Source of the DNA: CAZOIA01 sp964579675 | GTDB taxonomy: Bacteria; Planctomycetota; Phycisphaerae; UBA1845; PWPN01 | Assembly (NCBI GenBank): GCA_964579675.1 | Contig: CAZOIA010000021.1 | Span: forward strand, 1 to 42,141 | Reading direction: 5' to 3' | Length of the DNA stretch: 42,141 bases | Shown here: positions 23,942 through 32,254 of the stretch, piece by piece | Layout: every line of letters starts with the position of its first letter | How positions within the stretch are numbered: the first letter of the stretch is position 1 | Notes under the pieces: generated by a model | The model's database searches: none | Told to the model about the DNA's origin: nothing | What the model saw: only the letters and a program-made list of their open reading frames with translations | Position numbers and translations under genes: made by a program

Positions 23942-26538
23942 ATCGCGTGCCGGCCAGAGCGGATCACGCGGAGGGACGGCCGCGCAGGCTGACCCCCGTG
24001 CTTAGCCAGAAGAGCGGCGGGCTTCAGCCCTTGACAAACGGCGAACGCTCCGCGTTCCGAAGCGGCGAGGCCGCGCCGTTTGTCAAGGGTCAGCCCGCGC
24101 GGCCATCTGACGTCGGCAATACCGCCACGACTGCCGCCGACGCACCCGTCGGCGAGACCCCGCTCGTCGAGCCGAGCCCGACCCCCTATGCCGACAAGCC
24201 GACCGGCCCGGTGGGTGAGTCCGCCCGACGCATCGACGGGCGCGAGATCGTCACCGGCCAGGCACTCTACGGTGCCGACCTGTTCCCAAGACAAGCTGAC
24301 CTCTATGCCAGGATCCGCAGAAGTGACCACGCCCACGCAGAAGTACTCCGGATCGACACCGCGCCGGCGCTCAACGTCAACGGCGTACTCGGCGTGTATA
24401 CGCACGTCGATGTCCCCGGCACCAACCGGCAGGGGCTCATCCGCCGCGACCATCCCGTTCTCGTCGAAGACCGCGTGCGCTTCCTCGGCGATGCGATCGC
24501 CTTGGTGGTGGCAACCTCTGAAGCGGCGGCGGCCGCCGGCCGGGACGCGATCCGGGTCGAGTACAAACCGCTGCCCGTCGTTGGCTCAATCGACGAAGCC
24601 CTCGCGCCGGATGCGCCCAGACTGTGGCCCGAGGGCAACATCATGGGCGGCAAGCGCATCCGTAGGGGCGACGTCGATGCCGCCCTGGCCGACGCCGACG
24701 TCATCGTCAGCGAGACGTTCCAGACCCAGACCGTTGACCACGCCTTCCTCGACCTTGAAGCCGGCATCGCCCGCTGGGACGGCCAAATACTCACCATTCA
24801 CGCCAGCGGACAATGGGTACACGAGGAGCGCCGACTCATCGCACTGGCTCTCGGGATGCCCGTCGAGCAGGTCCGCGTCATTCAGCCGACGACCGGCGGG
24901 GCATTCGGCGGGCGCGAGGATCTCGGCATCCAGGTCCACCTGGGCCTGGCCGCACTCAAGCATCCCGGCAAGACCGTCGCCCTACGGTACGATCGGGCCG
25001 AGTCGATGCTTGCCCGGCACAAACGCCACCCCATCCGTGTCCACTATACCCTCGGGGCCAAACGCGACGGCACGCTCACCGCAGCCAAGATCACCGTCTT
25101 CTCCGACGAGGGCGCCTATGCCTCGACGGGACCGGCGGTCATGCGCAAAGCCGCCAGCCACGCCACCGGACCCTACCGCGTCCCGAACGTCCACGTGGAC
25201 GTCTACGGCCTCCACACCAACAACAACCCCACCGGCGCGATGCGCGGGTTCGGGGCTACCCAGATGGCGATCGCGTACGAGGGCATGATCGATCGGCTCG
25301 CCAGGAAGCTCCATATCGACCGCGTCGAGCTGCGTCGGAAGAACCTCATCCGCAACGGCGATGCCGTCACCACCGGCCAGCACATCCCCGTCGCCACGAT
25401 CCGGGAATGCATGGAGGCGGTCCTGGCCAGGTTCAAAGAGTCAGCCCCGCCCGCGGGCGATCTGCCCGCCTACCGCCGCCGGGGCTGGGGAATCAGTACG
25501 ATCTGTTTCGGGCTCGGTTACGGCGACGGGTTTCCCGATGCGAGCCGGGCCGAGGTCCGCTTCGACAGAGACGGTTGGCTCGAGGTCATCACCGGCGGCG
25601 TGGAGTATGGCCAGGGTTTGATCAACATGGTCGCCCAGATCGCCGCCGCCGAGCTGGGAGTGCCATTGGAGAGAACCCGCGTCACCTGGGCCGACACCGG
25701 CCGGACCCCGGAGGCCGGCTCGTCCTCCGCCTCGCGCCAGACGTACTTCACCGGCAACGCCGTCAGACGTGCCGCCAGCGAGCTGAAAGAGGAAATGCTC
25801 GACATCGCCGGCACGCATCTCAACGTGCACCCGCACGAGATCATGCTGCGCGACGGCCGGGCCCACGTACGGTTCGGCGAACCGAGAAGCGTGGCCATCA
25901 CGGGTCTCATCGCCGACGGGCTCAGCCGCGGCTACGAACTTCGCAAGCAGGCCCTCTTCAAACCCCGCACCGTTTGCGAGGACTTCCACACCGGCCAATC
26001 GCCCCGGGCGTTCATCACCTACCTGTTCGGCTCCCACCTTGCCCAAGTCGTCGTGGATATCGAAACCGGCGAGGTCAAAGTCGAGCGTCACATCGCCTGC
26101 CACGACGTAGGCAAAGCGATCAACCCCCAGGCGGTCGAGGGCCAGATGTCCGGCGGCGTCGCCCAGGGGATCGGCATGGCCCTCATGGAAGAGGTGGTCA
26201 TGCACCAGGGGCGGATGGCCAACCCCGGTTTCACCGACTACATCCTGCCGGGTCTTCGCGACGTGCCGCCCGTCGAATGTATCATCCTCGAGAACGACGA
26301 TCCGGGCGGACCCTTCGGCGCCCGCGGGGTCGGCGAGCCGCCGCTCATCGGCGCAACCCCGGCGGTGCTGGCCGCCATCCACGACGCCATCGGTGTCCCG
26401 CCGCACGCGACCCCCTGCACCCCCCAGCGCGTCTGGGAACTGCTACACCCCGACAAGGCCACTCCACCCCCCCAGGCCCGCTTCAAGACCGCCCCTCCGC
26501 ACGCCCGCGAACATCAGTACAACCCGAATGCGGAATAA
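23938..26538 (+). CDS. Molybdenum hydroxylase large (Mo-cofactor) subunit, xanthine-dehydrogenase family, with unusual N-terminal extension
   Basis: The GTG at 23938 overlaps the preceding stop (GTGA), giving 866 residues. The fold begins with SARRIDGREIVTGQALYGADL near residue 94. GGAFGGRED (320-325 onward) contacts the molybdopterin, AMRGFGATQM is the conserved substrate-channel segment, and GARGVGEPPLIG carries the presumed catalytic base Glu800. The enzyme hydroxylates a purine or other N-heterocycle; cluster context suggests a purine. No selenocysteine is visible. The first 90 or so residues are proline- and alanine-rich and include a dispersed inverted repeat (24010-24102) translated in frame; relatives usually start only about 10-25 residues before the fold. 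A later start cannot be excluded, but no good ribosome-binding site was seen. Confidence 0.88.
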   Translation: MNRVPARADHAEGRPRRLTPVLSQKSGGLQPLTNGERSAFRSGEAAPFVKGQPARPSDVGNTATTAADAPVGETPLVEPSPTPYADKPTGPVGESARRIDGREIVTGQALYGADLFPRQADLYARIRRSDHAHAEVLRIDTAPALNVNGVLGVYTHVDVPGTNRQGLIRRDHPVLVEDRVRFLGDAIALVVATSEAAAAAGRDAIRVEYKPLPVVGSIDEALAPDAPRLWPEGNIMGGKRIRRGDVDAALADADVIVSETFQTQTVDHAFLDLEAGIARWDGQILTIHASGQWVHEERRLIALALGMPVEQVRVIQPTTGGAFGGREDLGIQVHLGLAALKHPGKTVALRYDRAESMLARHKRHPIRVHYTLGAKRDGTLTAAKITVFSDEGAYASTGPAVMRKAASHATGPYRVPNVHVDVYGLHTNNNPTGAMRGFGATQMAIAYEGMIDRLARKLHIDRVELRRKNLIRNGDAVTTGQHIPVATIRECMEAVLARFKESAPPAGDLPAYRRRGWGISTICFGLGYGDGFPDASRAEVRFDRDGWLEVITGGVEYGQGLINMVAQIAAAELGVPLERTRVTWADTGRTPEAGSSSASRQTYFTGNAVRRAASELKEEMLDIAGTHLNVHPHEIMLRDGRAHVRFGEPRSVAITGLIADGLSRGYELRKQALFKPRTVCEDFHTGQSPRAFITYLFGSHLAQVVVDIETGEVKVERHIACHDVGKAINPQAVEGQMSGGVAQGIGMALMEEVVMHQGRMANPGFTDYILPGLRDVPPVECIILENDDPGGPFGARGVGEPPLIGATPAVLAAIHDAIGVPPHATPCTPQRVWELLHPDKATPPPQARFKTAPPHAREHQYNPNAE
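24010..24102. repeat. Dispersed inverted-repeat element inside the Mo-subunit gene
   Basis: The left end (24010-24036) matches 1340-1366 at 25 of 27 bases. A perfect 16-bp inverted repeat, CCCTTGACAAACGGCG at 24028-24043 and its complement at 24074-24089, encloses 30 bases. The arms continue as GCGGGCTTCAG-like sequence, with imperfect complementarity to 24102. The element is read through in frame. Confidence 0.85.
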
Positions 26539-26664
26539 CCCCAGCCGACCGGTTTCCCTCTACTGCCCTACGTGTCTTCCCAAGGAGCCCGCAGACTCGA
26601 GACCCACGCGGCGCCTCGCGTGCTGCGCGCTGCATTCTTCATCGCCTGCCGTTACACTGCCGGC

Positions 26665-28068
26665 ATGAAAACGCGTATCGACCACGCCACCGTCGTGACG
26701 TGCCGCGACAACGAACCCGTCGTCCTGGAAGACACCTCAATCACATTCCAGGACGGCGTGGTCACGCAGGTGGAACCCGGCGCCGACGCGACCGCCGGTC
26801 GGGTAACGCCGCAGACCGGCGAGCTCGAGATCATCGATGGCCGCAACAAGCTGGTTATCCCCGGCCTGATCAACACCCACCACCATCTTTACCAGTCGCT
26901 CACCCGCTGCATGCCGGCCGTCCAGAATGCAGAGCTCTTTGACTGGCTCATCGCGCTCTATCCCCGCTGGCGGGAGCTGACCTGCGACTCGTTGCGGCAA
27001 GCGGCGACCGTCAGTATTGCCGAACTACTCCTGGGCGGCTGCACCACTACCAGCGACCACATGTATCTGTTCCCCGCCGACCGCGACGTGAGGATCGAAG
27101 CCGTCCTGGAGGCGGCCGACGCACTCGGCATCCGCATTCACGCGGGTCGCGGGAGCATGAGCCTCGGCGCATCGGCCGGCGGGCTGCCGCCCGACGACTG
27201 CGTCCAGACGGAAGACGAGATCCTGAACGATTGCCGACGCGTAATCGAGACCTTCCACGACGCCCGGCCGATGGCCATGCGGCGAATCGACCTGGCGCCC
27301 TGCTCGCCCTTCTCCATCACCCCGGCACTGCTGGACCAGACGCGAGCGCTGGCCGCTGAGCGTAGCGTCCTGCTGCACACCCACGCTGCCGAGACGCTCG
27401 ACGAGGAGCGCTTCTGCATCGAGAAGTTCGGGGTTCGCCCGATCGAGTATCTTCACCAGCACCAGTGGCTGGCCCCCAATGTCTACCTCGCCCACTGCGT
27501 GCACCTCAACGATGAGGAAATCAGGCTGCTGGCGGCGACCTCGACCGGAGTGGTCCACTGTCCGTGTTCCAACATGCGGCTCGGCAGCGGCATCGCCCCT
27601 GTTCGGCGGATGCTCGACGCCGGCGTGAAGGTCGGCGTAGCGGTTGACGGCAGCAGCAGCAACGACGGCGGGAACCTGTTGGCCGAAGCGCGGCAGGCAC
27701 TCCTGCTGCAACGTGTCACCGGCGGGGCCGGCGCGATCAGCACCGCGGACGCGTTCCGGATGGCGACCATCGGCGGTGCCGCCGTCCTCAACCGGCCCGA
27801 ACTGGGGCGCATCAAACCGGGCTGCGCCGCTGACCTGGTCATCTACGACGCCAACGACGTCGCGTTTGCCGGCGCGATCGCCCAGGACCCACTCGGGGCC
27901 TTGATGTTGTGCCACGCCCCCCGCCCCCAGCGGGTCATCGTCGCCGGCAGAACCGTCGTCGAAGCCGGCCAGGTGACCGGCGTGGACGTGCCCAGACTTG
28001 TCGCCGACTTCAACCGGATGGTCCGCCAGAAGTTCCGCACCCCCTCGGGCGCTGGTGTTCATCGCTGA
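26665..28068 (+). CDS. 8-oxoguanine-deaminase-like amidohydrolase
   Basis: From the ATG at 26665 the 467-residue protein starts MKTRIDHATVVTCRDNEP; an upstream frame would add 31 residues without family character. Metal ligands are in NTHHHLYQSLTR (His72, His74), HTHAAET, HCVHL and VAVDGSSSNDGG. The segments CTTTSDHMYLFP, RGSMSLGASAGGLPPDDCV and CPCSNMRLGSGIAPVRRM closely match bacterial 8-oxoguanine deaminases of the AtzB/hydroxyatrazine group as I recall them. Such an enzyme converts 8-oxoguanine to urate and ammonia, a natural feed into purine breakdown. It lies 126 bp after the Mo subunit on the same strand. Isoguanine or other aminopurine substrates are possible alternatives. Confidence 0.82.
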   Translation: MKTRIDHATVVTCRDNEPVVLEDTSITFQDGVVTQVEPGADATAGRVTPQTGELEIIDGRNKLVIPGLINTHHHLYQSLTRCMPAVQNAELFDWLIALYPRWRELTCDSLRQAATVSIAELLLGGCTTTSDHMYLFPADRDVRIEAVLEAADALGIRIHAGRGSMSLGASAGGLPPDDCVQTEDEILNDCRRVIETFHDARPMAMRRIDLAPCSPFSITPALLDQTRALAAERSVLLHTHAAETLDEERFCIEKFGVRPIEYLHQHQWLAPNVYLAHCVHLNDEEIRLLAATSTGVVHCPCSNMRLGSGIAPVRRMLDAGVKVGVAVDGSSSNDGGNLLAEARQALLLQRVTGGAGAISTADAFRMATIGGAAVLNRPELGRIKPGCAADLVIYDANDVAFAGAIAQDPLGALMLCHAPRPQRVIVAGRTVVEAGQVTGVDVPRLVADFNRMVRQKFRTPSGAGVHR

Positions 28069-28104
28069 AAGATCGGCCAGTCTCAGTTGTTCTGCTGGAC
28101 GCGC

Positions 28105-30057
28105 TCACTTTGCCAGATGTTCCCTGACCTCCTGGATGATGGTTGGGCCCCGGAGCTGTTGGGCGAGCATTTTGCCGTCGGGGCCGATCAGGCAGGCGTA
28201 GGGGATCATCCGGCCGTTGAGTATCTCGAAGGTTTCCCGGGCGCCGGATTTCTCGCCGAAGACTTGCGGCCAGTCCATCTCGTGGTCCTCGACCACCTTC
28301 CTGAACGCCTCGCGGTCGTGATCGAGGCTCACGCCGAGGAGCACGAAATCGGGCCGGTCCTTCATCGCCTCGTACAGAGTTTTGATGTTCCGGACCTCCA
28401 CCATGCACGGACCGCACCAGCTCGCCCAGCAGTCGATGAAGACGTACTTGCCGCGGAGTTCGGACAGCTTGTAGATCACCCCGTCGGTCGCGGTCATGGT
28501 AAGCTCGGGGACGGTCTTGCCGATCGGTACCCTGGCCAGCAGATCAGGTCGGGGGCCGGGTGGGGAGGACAAGGCCATAACTTCGAGCACGATGCGATAA
28601 TCCGTCCTGCCCGCCGTCAGAACCTCTTGCACCGGTGGCCCGCAGCCCGGCTTGACGAAGCTGAACTCAATCTCGCCCGGCGGCGCGTGCGGGAGCGAGA
28701 ACCTGCCGTCCTCGCCGGTCAGCGTTCGCAGACCGAGGGTGGAATACCCCTGCCAGTCTTCACCGCTGACCCATACCTGTTCCAACGGGTCGCCGTCCTC
28801 ATCGACTACCGTGCCGCTGATCACCAGGCCGGCGGCGAGCCGAACATCCACGGTGCAACGTTTGCCCGTATAGAGGTTCGCCTCGCGGATAGCGGTCGCG
28901 TAGTCGCCGTGCTGAAAGGAAACGGTGACGATTCCGGGGCGAACGCCGGTGAGTTCATACGTGCCGTCCGACGACGTCCACGCCATTGGCATCACCGCGC
29001 TGACCTGCCGGCCCGCGATGACCCGCACGCCGAGGATGGGCTTGTGGCTCTCGGCGTCGGTGACCTTGCCCACGACCGTTGCCGCCACCGCCGCCACCAG
29101 TCGTCGGCGGACCGGTGCGGGCGCGCTGGCCGGTGCGGTCGAGGTGCGCCGCGCCGGCGACAAGGGTATGGTCGTCGAGAAGTCGGGCATCCGAACGTAC
29201 TGCGGGCCGTTGAGCCGCACGTGGACGAGATCCGCCCCCGCAGTGACCCCGCGAAGGGTGGCCCGGCCGGCCGCGTCGGTCGCAGTGTGGAGATAGTAGT
29301 TCATCGGATCGACGACGGCCTCGATGGTCAGGTCCGCGGCGGGCTCACCGTCGCTGGTCACGACCAGGAACTCCACCAGACGCTCCGGCTGCAGCTCGAT
29401 ATCCACCCCCGCCCACTCGGACCTGACCATGACCATCCTCCGCTCGATGCCGAAGCCCTCTGCCGATACCGTCAGCGTCGCCGGTCCGCGGGTGACGTTG
29501 TTGATCGCGTAGCGCCCTTCGCCGTCGGTCAAGGCCGCCAGATCGCGCCCGCCGTTGTCGCACCGGATGCGGGCGCCGGCCGCGGGTCTGCTCGTGTCTT
29601 TTGCCCGGACGGTGCCGGTGAGTCTGGCGGCTCCTTCCAGCGTGGCGTCGATGAACGGCGGATTCTCCTGGTTGCTGGGATCGATTTCACGCACCCAGTC
29701 GGTATAGCCCTCGGCCCGGATGCGGACGCGGACGGGCGTTTCGAGGGCTCCGGGCAACCGGATCGCAATATCGCCGAACCCATTGGCCGTGCCCTCAGCC
29801 AGCGGCGGGTCGTCCGGGCTGGCGTCGAGCGACTCAATCCGCACCCGGGCTCCGGCAATCCCGCCGCCGTAGTGGTTCAGCACAATACCCTCGATAAGTT
29901 GTCCCGTCGGCTCCGTCGGTTCCGGCGGTGCCGGGGCCGCCGGGGCGGTGCTTGCCGGTCCATCATTCGCCCCCGCCGGGCCTGCAATTGTGGCCGGCCC
30001 GGCGATCACGATGGTCAGCACCGCCGCCTTCAAGCTGAAATGACGATGGCTGAGCAT
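28105..30057 (-). CDS. Exported TlpA-like thioredoxin-fold protein with carboxypeptidase-regulatory-like repeats
   Basis: The start at 30057 gives 650 residues beginning with a signal peptide (MLSHRHFSLKAAVLTIVIAGPATIAGPAGA) and an alanine/proline-rich linker. Several carboxypeptidase-regulatory-like beta-sandwich repeats follow, recognised by runs such as GIVLNHYGGGIAGARVRI, GTVRAKDTSRPAAGARI, GKVTDAESHKPILGVRV and GTVVDEDGDPLEQVWV. The last 150 residues are a redoxin: LSELRGKYVFIDCWASWCGPC with active-site Cys548 and Cys551, then a cis-proline segment RMIPYACLIGPDG. It probably reduces disulphides outside the cytoplasm, with the repeats acting as spacer or adhesion module. The gene is divergent from the MuiA-like gene and convergent with the deaminase, 36 bp away. 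Confidence 0.87.
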   Translation of the reverse strand: MLSHRHFSLKAAVLTIVIAGPATIAGPAGANDGPASTAPAAPAPPEPTEPTGQLIEGIVLNHYGGGIAGARVRIESLDASPDDPPLAEGTANGFGDIAIRLPGALETPVRVRIRAEGYTDWVREIDPSNQENPPFIDATLEGAARLTGTVRAKDTSRPAAGARIRCDNGGRDLAALTDGEGRYAINNVTRGPATLTVSAEGFGIERRMVMVRSEWAGVDIELQPERLVEFLVVTSDGEPAADLTIEAVVDPMNYYLHTATDAAGRATLRGVTAGADLVHVRLNGPQYVRMPDFSTTIPLSPARRTSTAPASAPAPVRRRLVAAVAATVVGKVTDAESHKPILGVRVIAGRQVSAVMPMAWTSSDGTYELTGVRPGIVTVSFQHGDYATAIREANLYTGKRCTVDVRLAAGLVISGTVVDEDGDPLEQVWVSGEDWQGYSTLGLRTLTGEDGRFSLPHAPPGEIEFSFVKPGCGPPVQEVLTAGRTDYRIVLEVMALSSPPGPRPDLLARVPIGKTVPELTMTATDGVIYKLSELRGKYVFIDCWASWCGPCMVEVRNIKTLYEAMKDRPDFVLLGVSLDHDREAFRKVVEDHEMDWPQVFGEKSGARETFEILNGRMIPYACLIGPDGKMLAQQLRGPTIIQEVREHLAK

Positions 30058-30291
30058 GGTCGAGCCTGTCGTCGGGTACCTGCCGCTCGCACAGTTGCAC
30101 ACGCGGATTCGATTGTACCCTTTCAGTTGTTACAAACCCGTTACCAACGGATCGCCCGGGCGAGTGTACATTATATGATGGAATCCCGAGCGGATTCCCG
30201 GGCACTGCGAGGAGAACTCTGCGCGGTTCGACACGTCCAAATGGAATGGATGCGTTCAATCTGCGGCTTTCCAATCGAAGGAGGACAAACC
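30058..30291. promoter_or_regulatory. Divergent promoter region between TlpA-like and MuiA-like genes
   Basis: The 234-bp gap holds an unusually AT-rich patch around 30120-30180 (TTTCAGTTGTTACAAA and GTACATTATATGATGG). A TATAAT-like -10 box at about 30167-30176 is plausible, but no well-spaced -35 box was found. The right end contains a strong ribosome-binding site, GAAGGAGG, before the ATG at 30292. Confidence 0.35.
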
Positions 30292-32112
30292 ATGAATCGG
30301 AGAGTGTCATGTGGGCTGATGGTCGTCGCTTGCGCCCTTCTGCTGGCGGCGGCGGCCGAGGGCGTCGAGCTCAGGGGAAAGGTCGATGCGGTCACCGTCT
30401 ACCGGGGCCAGGCGCTGGTGACCCGGCTCGCCGAGCTGCCCGGTCCGGCGGGTCTGCGGGAGGTGGTGGTGACAGACCTGCCCGAGCACGTGGTGCCCGG
30501 CAGCATCCACGCCGAATCCGCCGACGGGGTGGAGGTGCGATCGGTGCGGTATCGGGTCCGGCCCGTGCAGGAAGACGTGCGGGAGGAAGTGCGTCAGCTC
30601 GATCAGCAGATCCGGGAGCTGCAGGACAAGCTCACCGCCAACCAGCGGCACACCGAGCTGGCGACCCAGCAGAAGGCCTACCTGGACAAGTTGGAGCAGT
30701 TCGTAGCCCCGACGGCCAACGTCGAGCTCACCCGGGGCGTTCTCAATGCCGAGACGCTCCAGAAACTGACCGACTTCCTCTACGAACATCGAAAGACACT
30801 GACGACAGAGACGCTGCGGCTCGGCCTGGAACAGCGGGACATCAACGAGCAGCTCGAGCTGCTGAAGCGCCAGCGCCAGGAGCTGACTGGCTCATCGTCG
30901 CGAACGGCCCGGGAGGCGGTGGTATTCGTGAACCTGCAGGGCGACGGCGGGAGGCTCCGGGTCCGCTATCTCGTGAACAACGCAAACTGGTCGCCCTCCT
31001 ACAACATGCGGACGGACGCCGACCGCAGCCAGGTCCTCGTCGAGGCCAACGCCTCGATTCAGCAGATGAGCGGCGAGGATTGGACGGACGTGGCCATGAC
31101 CCTTTCCACCGCCACACCCTCCCTGGTGGCCAAGGCCCCGGCGCTCAAACCGCTTGAGATCACGCTGGCGCCACCGGCGCCCCAGCCCCAGCAAGGTAAA
31201 GCCGCCGCCAAGGCGAAAGATCTGAAGCAGGCCCGCAGAGAGCTCCTGGCACGGCAGGTCGTCGTCAGCAATGCCCGCAACACGCTCATCGCCGCTAGTC
31301 CGCAGCAGGAGCAGGAGGGAGCAACCCTTCAGTTCCAGCTCGATCTCGGCGGAAACGACACCGAACTCAACCGGCTGGCGGGCGAGCTGCAGAACCTCGA
31401 TCTGATGAGCCGGGGACGGATCGCCCGGGCACCCTCGACCCAGCCAAAGGCCGTGGAAGACGTCACCGTGACCTACCAGATCGCAGCCCGGACATCGCTG
31501 CCCAGCCGATCCGACCGCCAGTTGATCCAGATGGCCGCCCTGCCCATGGCCGGCCAGTTCTACCGGGTCGCGACTCCCCTGCTGACCGGCTTCGTGTACG
31601 AGGAGGCGGCGATGACGAACCAGGGCGGCATCGTCCTGCTGGCCGGTCCGGTGGCGACGTACGTGGCCGGCCAGTTCGTCGGGCATGGCGAGATCCCGAC
31701 GGTGGCAATCGGCGAGGGCTTCACGGTCGGGTTCGGCATCGACTCGTCGTTGCGGGCGAGCCGGGAGCTCATCGAGAAGAACGAGACCATCCAGGGCGGC
31801 AACCGCGTGGTGGACTTCACCTACCGCCTGACCCTCGAAAACTTCGGGACCGATGCCGTGCCCGTCCGACTGTTCGATCGCCTGCCCCAGGCCAAGCGGT
31901 CCGACATCAAGTTGAGTCTCGTGTCAACCGGCGAGGACCTCAGCGAAGACGCGACCTACCGGCAAGCTGAACACAAGAAGGGCATCCTGCGGTGGGAGGT
32001 CGAGGTTGCCGGCCAGGCGATGGGACACCAGGCCAAGGCCGTCGAGTATCAGTTCCGTCTCGAATACGACAAGCAGATGACCATTGCCGGGCTTGCCCTT
32101 GCCGGGAATTGA
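30292..32112 (+). CDS. MuiA/DUF4139-family exported protein
   Basis: A textbook ribosome-binding site (GAAGGAGGACAAACC) precedes the ATG. The 606-residue product has a signal peptide (MNRRVSCGLMVVACALLLAAAAEGVE). A DUF4140-like N-terminal domain follows (KVDAVTVYRGQALVTR, VVVTDLPEHVVPGSI), then a coiled coil (about 95-190, rich in QLDQQIRELQDKL-type heptads), and a DUF4139-like C-terminal beta domain (LRVRYLVNNANWSPSYNMR, EDWTDVAMTLSTATPS, with DAVPVRLFDRLPQAKRSDIK near the end). Members are called mucoidy-inhibitor-like after MuiA, but their biochemical role is not known; a cell-envelope role is likely. The gene converges with the VCBS lipoprotein gene across an inverted repeat at 32148-32254. 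The frame remains open far upstream over the antisense of the TlpA-like gene, which is a GC artefact. Confidence 0.85.
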   Translation: MNRRVSCGLMVVACALLLAAAAEGVELRGKVDAVTVYRGQALVTRLAELPGPAGLREVVVTDLPEHVVPGSIHAESADGVEVRSVRYRVRPVQEDVREEVRQLDQQIRELQDKLTANQRHTELATQQKAYLDKLEQFVAPTANVELTRGVLNAETLQKLTDFLYEHRKTLTTETLRLGLEQRDINEQLELLKRQRQELTGSSSRTAREAVVFVNLQGDGGRLRVRYLVNNANWSPSYNMRTDADRSQVLVEANASIQQMSGEDWTDVAMTLSTATPSLVAKAPALKPLEITLAPPAPQPQQGKAAAKAKDLKQARRELLARQVVVSNARNTLIAASPQQEQEGATLQFQLDLGGNDTELNRLAGELQNLDLMSRGRIARAPSTQPKAVEDVTVTYQIAARTSLPSRSDRQLIQMAALPMAGQFYRVATPLLTGFVYEEAAMTNQGGIVLLAGPVATYVAGQFVGHGEIPTVAIGEGFTVGFGIDSSLRASRELIEKNETIQGGNRVVDFTYRLTLENFGTDAVPVRLFDRLPQAKRSDIKLSLVSTGEDLSEDATYRQAEHKKGILRWEVEVAGQAMGHQAKAVEYQFRLEYDKQMTIAGLALAGN

Positions 32113-32147
32113 CCGGGTTCTTGCTCCGCGGAAGCGGGACGAAGGAA

Positions 32148-32254
32148 GGAATTGAGACGTGAGGATTGAGAATTGGGCAGCGCGTTGCTCCGTGAAGGGG
32201 CTTGAATCATCGGCGCTGCCCTTGCTCAATTCTCGACTCTCGATTCTCAATTCC
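32148..32254. terminator. Imperfect 107-bp palindrome between convergent genes
   Basis: GGAATTGAGA (32148-32157) pairs with TCTCAATTCC (32245-32254), and GGGCAGCG (32175-32182) with CGCTGCCC (32214-32221); the intervening arms contain related GAGGATTGAG-type units. The outer arm overlaps the stop codon of the - strand gene (32247-32249). It is placed to terminate both converging transcripts, though no T-run follows. Confidence 0.55.

Noticed and set aside
24089..24102. 14-bp match GTCAGCCCGCGCGG with 42041-42054
   Set aside because: A 14-base match is expected by chance in a GC-rich window of this size, and flanking bases do not agree.
28087..30291. Long open + strand frame of about 735 codons leading into the MuiA-like gene
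   Set aside because: It is antisense to the well-supported TlpA-like gene and has no recognisable protein features. The MuiA-like gene has a perfect ribosome-binding site and signal peptide at 30292.
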